Source of the DNA: Sphaerolaimus hirsutus
Taxonomy: Eukaryota > Nematoda > Chromadorea > Monhysterida > Sphaerolaimidae
DNA length: 64,000 nt
Assembly (NCBI GenBank): GCA_964036195.1
Contig: OZ038453.1
Location: 23,460,352 to 23,524,351, forward strand
Reading direction: 5' to 3'
Below, piece by piece: positions 57,633 through 64,000 of the stretch (positions are counted from its first letter, which is position 1; every line of letters starts with the position of its first letter). The position numbers and the translations under genes were made by a program. The notes below the pieces were generated by a model. That model did not search any database. It was given only the letters and a program-made list of their open reading frames with translations, and had not been told where the DNA came from.

Positions 57633-58559
57633 GGTCAACTGAAATGTGTTAAAAACATATTTATCAAAATTCTGGTTGACAACCAGTTTGTACGGTCACA
57701 TAAAAATGGAATGAAACTCTTTATCTTTCAGGCAATGGGAATGCTGAAAAATGAGGTGGCATGCGAAGGCGGCGTTTTGAGACTGTGATTGTTCGCGCAA
57801 TTTACTTTTTACTGTTTATTTTTATATAGTTTTTTTCGGATCGGGGTAATGTATAAGAAATTGGCCTTCGTCCAAATTACCGCTTGCGTATTATACTCCA
57901 AGCGATTTTTTTCCCACAATTATTGCTCCAAATCGCTAAGATGTGCTCCATTTTGAAACTTTTTACATTCATAATTGGTATTCTCGTCTATATTCGTGGT
58001 CTATTTTTAGCCTATTTTTTTATATTTATAGTGATTTCAATATTTCGGCCGGCTGCCAAGTTCCCATACGGAAATATTCTCTTGGGAAATACCACGTATG
58101 ACAAGTTGGTAACGTGCCATAAAGACCCGGCCAAAAATTATGTCGCCATCGCTATGAATAAAATAGCTAAAAATAGGTATATAATTATGTATATAGACGA
58201 AAAAAGCGATTATGAAGGTGAGAGTGGGCAAAATGTGGCTAATTTTAGCGATTTTGAGCACTTTGAGCGCTTTCACTTTCACTTCTACAATACGTAACCG
58301 ATAACTTGGACGTGGGCCAACTTGTCATAAATAGTCCGATCCGTTCTCTTACGTCTTTTTTTCTTTTCTGAATACTATACGCTTTGTCGCATAAATTTTC
58401 TGCTTTATATTTAAGAAGTTAATCTCAGAATAATTAATGAAATTGCATTTATCTAACTTTTATTTCTCCGTTCGTTTCTATGCTTTCGTTTTGTAGGCAT
58501 TTTCTCCGAAATCTCAATCATTCATCATTCAATCGAAAATTCATCATTCAATCTGAAAA

Positions 58560-58668
58560 CTATACGCACTCAAATTCATTCGTGCAATACGGCCGATTTT
58601 CCAACGGTTCGGCCGGAAAAATTTTTTAGGGGGTGAAAGACACCCGGCGAGCGACCTATTCTTTTCTG
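58560..58668 (+). other. NNT: Probable noncoding first exon of NNT
   Basis: A more GC-rich stretch (CGGCCGATTTTCCAACGG) ends at CTTTTCTG followed by a consensus donor GTGAGT. The 169-base intron closes at CTTTTCCCCAG (58837), just before the coding start. The upstream edge is not defined by the sequence. Confidence 0.5.
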
Positions 58669-58867
58669 GTGAGTTTTTTTCGTTTTCTCACCGCAAACTA
58701 GTTGACGGTTGACATTTTGAAAACTCATAAACCAACTCAGAATGGATTTGAGTTTACCAGTATGGTGGCCAACTACGGGTCTATTCTCAGCTTATTTTAT
58801 AATTCAGTACAATAATTCCACACTTTCTTTTCCCCAGGTGCCGGCGACTTTTGGCACAGTTCCAAAA

Positions 58868-61800
58868 ATGCTGGGACGCAGCTGCAGCGGTTTGGCCTCG
58901 TCCAATTCTTGGGCTCAAGTTGGGGCCAAGCGATTTTTGGTCATAAAATACGGATTGAAGGCGGCGACAGAGAGTAAACCGCCGCCAAAGGTGCGTTTCT
59001 GGAGAAAAAATGACGATTTTTTCACTGTAAAATCTTAATTAGAGTAGTTACCTCATTGTTGCTGGGAATTCTGCAACTTTCACCAAGCAACGCTCGTTTT
59101 TGTACATTTTCTTCCATTTTCCCTTTCAAAACCCAAATTCTCAATATTTTTTAAAATTTGTTTGTCTTTGCAAACAAGCTTGTAAAAAAATTTAATCCCC
59201 ATCCATGGACTAAGCTTTCCCTAAAATTTTTCCGCGCGTAAAACCCCCAATTTCACCCATCAATAATCCACTTCTGCCGGCAAGTAATTTGTCAGTGTTC
59301 CGCTTACTAATTGGCTTAGGTCCAAGTGACACTCGTCCCTCCTTCCAGAGAATGAGCGCCATCACCAAAACACTCAGACCTAGGCCTAAGCAGAGCCTAA
59401 AATATCGAGAATATCACAAATTTTTGTGTGAATTTTTGGCACATTTTCAAAAAAATCGTAAAACGAATGCAGATAAAGTCAATCACGCATCGCTCATTTT
59501 ATACATTTTCCCTTCAAAAAGCCATTTTATTTTAAATAAATATTATTGTTTGTTTTTTTAAACAAATTTGTTTAAAAATCCCAATTTCACCCATCAAAAA
59601 CCCACCCCCCCAAATTCCAGGGCACCCCCTACTCCAAACTAACAGTGGGTGTGCCAAAGGAAACTTTTACCAACGAAAAACGGGTCGCCGTTTCGCCAGC
59701 GGCCACGGCGTTGCTAATTAAGGCGGGATTTAATGTCAATGTTGAATCGAATGCGGGGGCGGGCGCGAAATGGTCCAATGTGCAGTACGAGGAAGTTGGG
59801 GCGAAAGTGACCGATAAAAATGCCGCGTTTAAAAGTGGTGCGTTTTTTGGGGGGGGTATTATTTGAGTTGAAATGGGATGATTTTTTGGTGATTATCGGG
59901 ATTTGGGGATACCGATCCTAATTTTTAAAGTCTGAGCCCGAATTCCGAAGTGAATGATAAAAAGTGACGATTTTGCTTGTTTGTGCTGAGAAATGTTAAA
60001 CATTTTATGTGCATTTTATGCCATTTCTCTGGCATCCAAGTGTGGTTTTAGATCTTTTTGTGAAAGATTAGGGAGAAAGCCTAAATTCGAAACTTTTGTC
60101 AAAATCCTAATTCGGTTCTTGTGTTAATTTTTTTAAACACCCCCCCCCCAGATATCGTCCTCAAAGTGCGGGCGCCAGCCGAGTCTGAACTACCCCACTA
60201 CAACCCGGGGGGCACGTCGATCAGCTTCTTGTACCCCGCGCAGAACGAGGCGCTGGTGGACAAGATGGCCGGGCGGAAAATGACCGCTTTTGGCATGGAT
60301 TGCGTGCCCAGGATTAGTAGGGCGCAGGTGAGGGGGGGGGGTTGATGGGTGATTGATTTTAGGTGTTTAGCCCGATTTTTTCCCTCTTTCTACACCTCAA
60401 AAAAGGCTATATAACAAGGCTAATAGAAGGCTGTGAATCCCGCAATATTTGTCATGAAAGAATATGGGGTTCAAACGGGATTGACTTTTCGGGATCGGGA
60501 TTGGTTTTTTGAGATTTCGGGATTGGCCGGGATTGGGGTCACGGGATCGGGATCGGGATTGGCATTTTTTCGGGATCAGGATTGAGGTCTTGGAATAGAG
60601 ATTTTGGCCAATGTTTTGGCATCCACAGTTGTTCATAAAGGTCTAAAAACACTGTTGGATACCAGAAACGTGGCATAAAATGAACGCTGGGGGTTTGCGT
60701 TCACATTTTTGCATGCAAAAACGTCGTTTATTCACTTTTGATAATTTCCACTAATTTCTCCGGGATCGGGATCCCGGACTTTGGAGTTTCTCGGGATCGG
60801 GATCGGGATTTGAAAAGTTTCGGGATCGGGATCAGGACTGCTAAATCCCGGAATTTCACGGGATCCGGGATCGGGATCCCGTTTGAACCCTAAAAGAATA
60901 GTCGATTTAAAAAAAAATAATTTTCGATATCGATATTCGATACGATCCCGATGTATGATACATATCGATATCGAGAGTCAGAAAAAAAAAATTAAATATC
61001 CATATCGAAGAATCACAAAAACAGTCCGCAAAAACTTTCAAAAAGTCATCTATCCATCCCTCCGTGGAACGATTTATCATTTACCGAACACCCCCTAAAT
61101 AGTCAAAATCAGGGACGTACGCCGGGGGGGGGGCGGCCGCCCCCCCGTTCGCGTGCCGGACAGAAAAATTTGCCAGAAATGGCACTTTTCTGAGGCGAAC
61201 TTGTGGGCACGTTAAAAAAAATGTTGCGCGACAGCGCGCAAATCCCTACCCCATTCTTTAATATGTATTTTCAGGTGTCAAATTGCATTAGAAAAGTGTC
61301 CAACAGTGCCAAAGCGGACCTAGTACCATATATAGGTATAAATAGATACCAATATGGTAGACGTTGGCGCCAATGCCAACGCCAATACTGGCATGGCGCT
61401 GGTGCCTACAAATGGCGCCAGTGTCATGGCTCCATTCCTCTACTATAGGCCAAATTTTAGGGGGGGGGGGCTAGGGTTCAAACGGGACCGCAGTCCCGGT
61501 ACATGGTTCGGCAAAAAGTCGGGACTGGGGCGGTCCCGGTCCCGACATTTAAAAAAAGCCAGTCCCGGTCCCGGTCCCGACCACCCAGTCCCGGTCCCGG
61601 AATTTTATAGCGGTCCCGACAAGGGATGGAAAAAACGTATTTTTCAAAAAAATTTGCCAGAAATGGCACTTTTCTAATGCGATTTTGTAGAAACATCTAA
61701 AAAAAATTTGCGCGCAAGCGCGCAACTACCCAGCCAATGATTACTATGTATTTTTCCATAATGTGACAGCGTTAGAAAGGTCCCCAACATGATTCTAGTA

Positions 61801-63602
61801 CGAAATATAGGTATATAAAGATACCTATATTGTAGACGTTGGCGCCAACGCCAGCGCCAATACTGGCATGGCGTTGGCACCTAAAACTGGCGCCGCCCCC
61901 CCCCTCCCAAAAATTTCCTGCGTACATCGCGTTTCATCAAATATTCACAACTTCAAGTGAAGATGGCAATGGAATACTGCTTGAATAATGTTATAAGAAA
62001 AGGCTAATACATTGAGAGTGGTCCTTCACACAGTGGAGGTGTGTGGAACAACATTGGCTGGATATTACATTACATACCAATAAGGTTCAAACAATACCGC
62101 GGTGCCGGTACCTGGTTCGGCAAATCCCAGTCCCGGTCCCGACCCCCCAGTCCCGGTCCCGGTCCTGACATTAGAAAATTTCTGGTCCCGGTCCGAAAAA
62201 CTGGTCCCGTTTGAACCCTAGGGGGGGGGCGCCGTCCCCCCGTTCGCCGGGCTCTGTATACAATCCGCCCCCCGCTCAAAAATCCTGCGTACGTCCCTGG
62301 TCAAAATCCTGAACACCCCCAACCCAAATAACCCCACAAAACAACACCCCCCACTCAGGTATTTGACGCTCTTTCTTCAATGGCCAATATATCCGGCTAC
62401 AAATCTGTAATTTTGGCAGCGGACCATTTCCCCAGGTTTTTCGCGGGTCAAATTACGGCGGCGGGGAAAGTTCCCCCCGCAAAAGTTTTGGTCATTGGCG
62501 GGGGAGTCGCCGGATTGTCTGCTATTCAAGCTGCCAGAAATTTGGTTGGTTTTGCGTTTTTGGTCGTTCTTGTTGCGTGTTTGGGAATGGCACGCGTTTT
62601 TAAAAGGGTTTTTAAAATTTTATTTTAAAATCGCGGCGTTTTTTCGAGGAACGAAACGGGAGCCGACTGATTTTCGTGGGCAAGCGTGCCCCAGTTGCTA
62701 CTTTCCCACGAAACAGGTGGACTTATCGAATTTTTGTTGGATGCAGCATGGAGTTATCGACTTTGCTGGAATTTTTTTTCTTCAAATTGTTCCCAAAAGT
62801 GTCAAAATGTGACACTGTAAAAGGTGCAAGTGAAAATTCGGAAAACGGTGAAAAAAATGTGCGGAACCGATTCTAGATGCCATTTCCATGCTAAAATCAA
62901 TTTGTCGATATTTTGGAGTTATCGACTTTTGGAAGTTGTCGCTTCATATTTATGTCGTAAAAAATTCCTTTCCGCGCAGGGAGCCATCGTGCGCTGTTTC
63001 GACACTCGCGCGGCTGTAAAGGAACAAGTTCAATCTATGGGTGGGGAATTTCTCGAGGTCAAGATCAAGGTAAATTAATAGTAAATTGATCTATTTTTAG
63101 TTAAAATTTCCCTACAGACACCAGTTGACAACGACACCAAATGTCAACTGGTTCCGATCCCAATTCAAAGCTTGCTGACGAGTAACACTACGCATTATTG
63201 TGAACACATACTTAATGATAGCCTTGTAAATTGCACATACCCCAACATGTCTTCAACACTACAGCTTAATTTTCTATATAATTCTTTTCTACACTTTTGC
63301 ATTTGAACGTCCTTCGTCGGCTCGTCGGCATGCTTTGAACCAGTTGACATTTCAGAACTAGTTGACATTTAGTGTCTTTGTCAACTAGTCCGTGTATGGC
63401 CAAAAATACATTTTCACAATTTTGATTCAATTTCCTTTCCAAACAGGAATCTGGTGAAGGCACTGGCGGGTATGCGAAAGAAATGTCTCCCGAATTTATC
63501 AAGGCTGAAATGGAACTTTTTGCCAAGCAATGCAAAGATGTCGATATTGTTATTACAACTGCTTTGATACCCGGAAGACCCGCACCGAAATTGATCTCTA
63601 AG
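58868..63602 (+). CDS. NNT: NAD(P) transhydrogenase, mitochondrial (5' part, continues past window)
   Basis: Coding exons 58868-58990, 59621-59837, 60152-60327, 62359-62544, 62980-63069 and 63447-63602 join to 316 codons by GT-AG introns. The enzyme sits in the inner mitochondrial membrane and uses the proton gradient to move hydride from NADH to NADP+. The first 40 residues are a typical import presequence, rich in Arg, Lys and Ser without acidic residues near the start ([15 protein letters not shown]). Domain I follows: [18 protein letters not shown], the SFLYPAQNE and FGMDCVPR segments, the [14 protein letters not shown] loop, the dinucleotide-binding GGGVAGL, and FDTRAA. The last exon ends PAPKLISK; human NNT is 1086 residues, so about two thirds lies beyond the window. 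Intron 3 (2 kb) contains two hAT-like elements. Confidence 0.95.
60465..60892. mobile_element. hAT-like foldback with CGGGAT word, perfect duplication
   Basis: The ends TGGGGTTCAAACGGG and CCCGTTTGAACCCTA are flanked by AAAGAATA (60457-60464 and 60893-60900). The interior is GGGATCGGGATCGGGATT words. Directly after it (60900-61010) lies a TCGATATCGATATTCGATAC word block. Confidence 0.85.
61110..62299. mobile_element. hAT-like element carrying a CGGTCC-word foldback, perfect duplication
   Basis: CAGGGACGTACGCCGG and CGTACGTCCCTG are inverted, with GTCAAAAT at 61102-61109 and 62300-62307. Nested from 61472 to 62220 are TAGGGTTCAAACGGGACC ends with TCCCGGTCCCGGTCCCGA words. The host part contains two copies of AAATTTGCCAGAAATGGCAC. 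Confidence 0.85.
63117..63400. mobile_element. Inverted-repeat MITE related to 25149-25312
   Basis: CAGTTGACAACGACACCAAA at the left and ACATTTAGTGTCTTTGTCAA at the right are inverted. The inner GCTTGCTGACGAG and CGTCGGCATGCTTTGAAC are shared with the 25-kb copy, with about 110 bases inserted between. NNT intron 5. Confidence 0.7.
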
Positions 63603-64000
63603 GTGGTTTTTTAATTATTTTTGGGAATTTTTATATATAGCGTAACTTTCGCTTACATTTCACAATTTTCGAAGACTCAAATATGGAATTTTGCAGTTTT
63701 GTTTATTTCTGGCTGTGTGCCAAACATAAGTATTTACGTTCACTCAAAAATACTTATACGTATACTCGAATACTGATTAAAAACGTTTTCGCTTCCTCCG
63801 TACTGATGTTAATACCAGTACTCATCTTTAAGCATATTTTTAGAAACAGCGCGGTGAAGAAAACGTATTTTAGGGGGAAGTTTCTTTAACTGACATTGTC
63901 CTTAACTCGAAAATATAAAACCTTGAATAATAACATATCATATTCCTACGAAAAAACATATTTGACGTGTCCCGGAATAAAAATTGAAAAATGTTCACTT

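Noticed and set aside
57884..58297. 137-codon plus-strand frame upstream of NNT
   Set aside because: Low-complexity Ile/Phe-rich composition, A+T-driven codons and no family resemblance; it is separated from NNT by a better noncoding first exon.

Overview
The window is animal nuclear DNA, probably from an invertebrate. Host genes are split into short exons by GT-AG introns, intergenic DNA is AT-rich, and non-autonomous DNA transposons are extremely dense, many of them nested. I cannot name the species. There is no bacterial operon structure, no CRISPR array and no rRNA or tRNA gene that I can support. One 200-base run of N (53901-54100) marks an assembly gap.

Four host genes can be assembled exon by exon. 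(1) Plus strand, 25-8817: a complete five-exon omega-like glutathione S-transferase of 238 residues. (2) Minus strand, 21798-13052: a four-helix, LAPTM-like endosomal or lysosomal membrane protein ending in a PPSY motif. (3) Plus strand, about 50266-56037: a phospholipid (phosphatidate) phosphatase with all three phosphatase motifs, partly lost in the gap. (4) Plus strand, from about 58600 past the window end: the 5' part of mitochondrial NAD(P) transhydrogenase (NNT), with a noncoding first exon, an import presequence and the NAD-binding domain. A repeat-poor stretch at 27.6-29.3 kb has weak hints of a fifth multi-pass protein gene on the minus strand.

At 31544-41117 lies a young Ty3/gypsy-type LTR retrotransposon of 9574 bp. 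Its two 490-bp LTRs are identical by eye. It has gag, protease, reverse transcriptase, RNase H and integrase, plus a long unexplained 3' reading frame. It is much more GC-rich than the host DNA and sits inside an older hAT-like element whose 8-bp target duplication is still perfect.

The rest is mostly short terminal-inverted-repeat elements. One group has ends like CAGAGTTG, CAGGGTTGG or TAGGGTTC, perfect 8-bp duplications, and interiors made of one short word repeated in both orientations; the word differs between elements. A second group has ends like TACCGTATTTCCTCGAAATA, long G or C runs and TA duplications, and inserts into its own relatives. A third is a roughly 190-bp near-perfect palindrome (ends like CAGTCCCAGACCC). 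Three copies of this palindrome interrupt the coding sequence of two unrelated genes so that removing them restores the frame. They therefore behave like introns made from a transposon (introner-like), which is the most interesting feature of the window.
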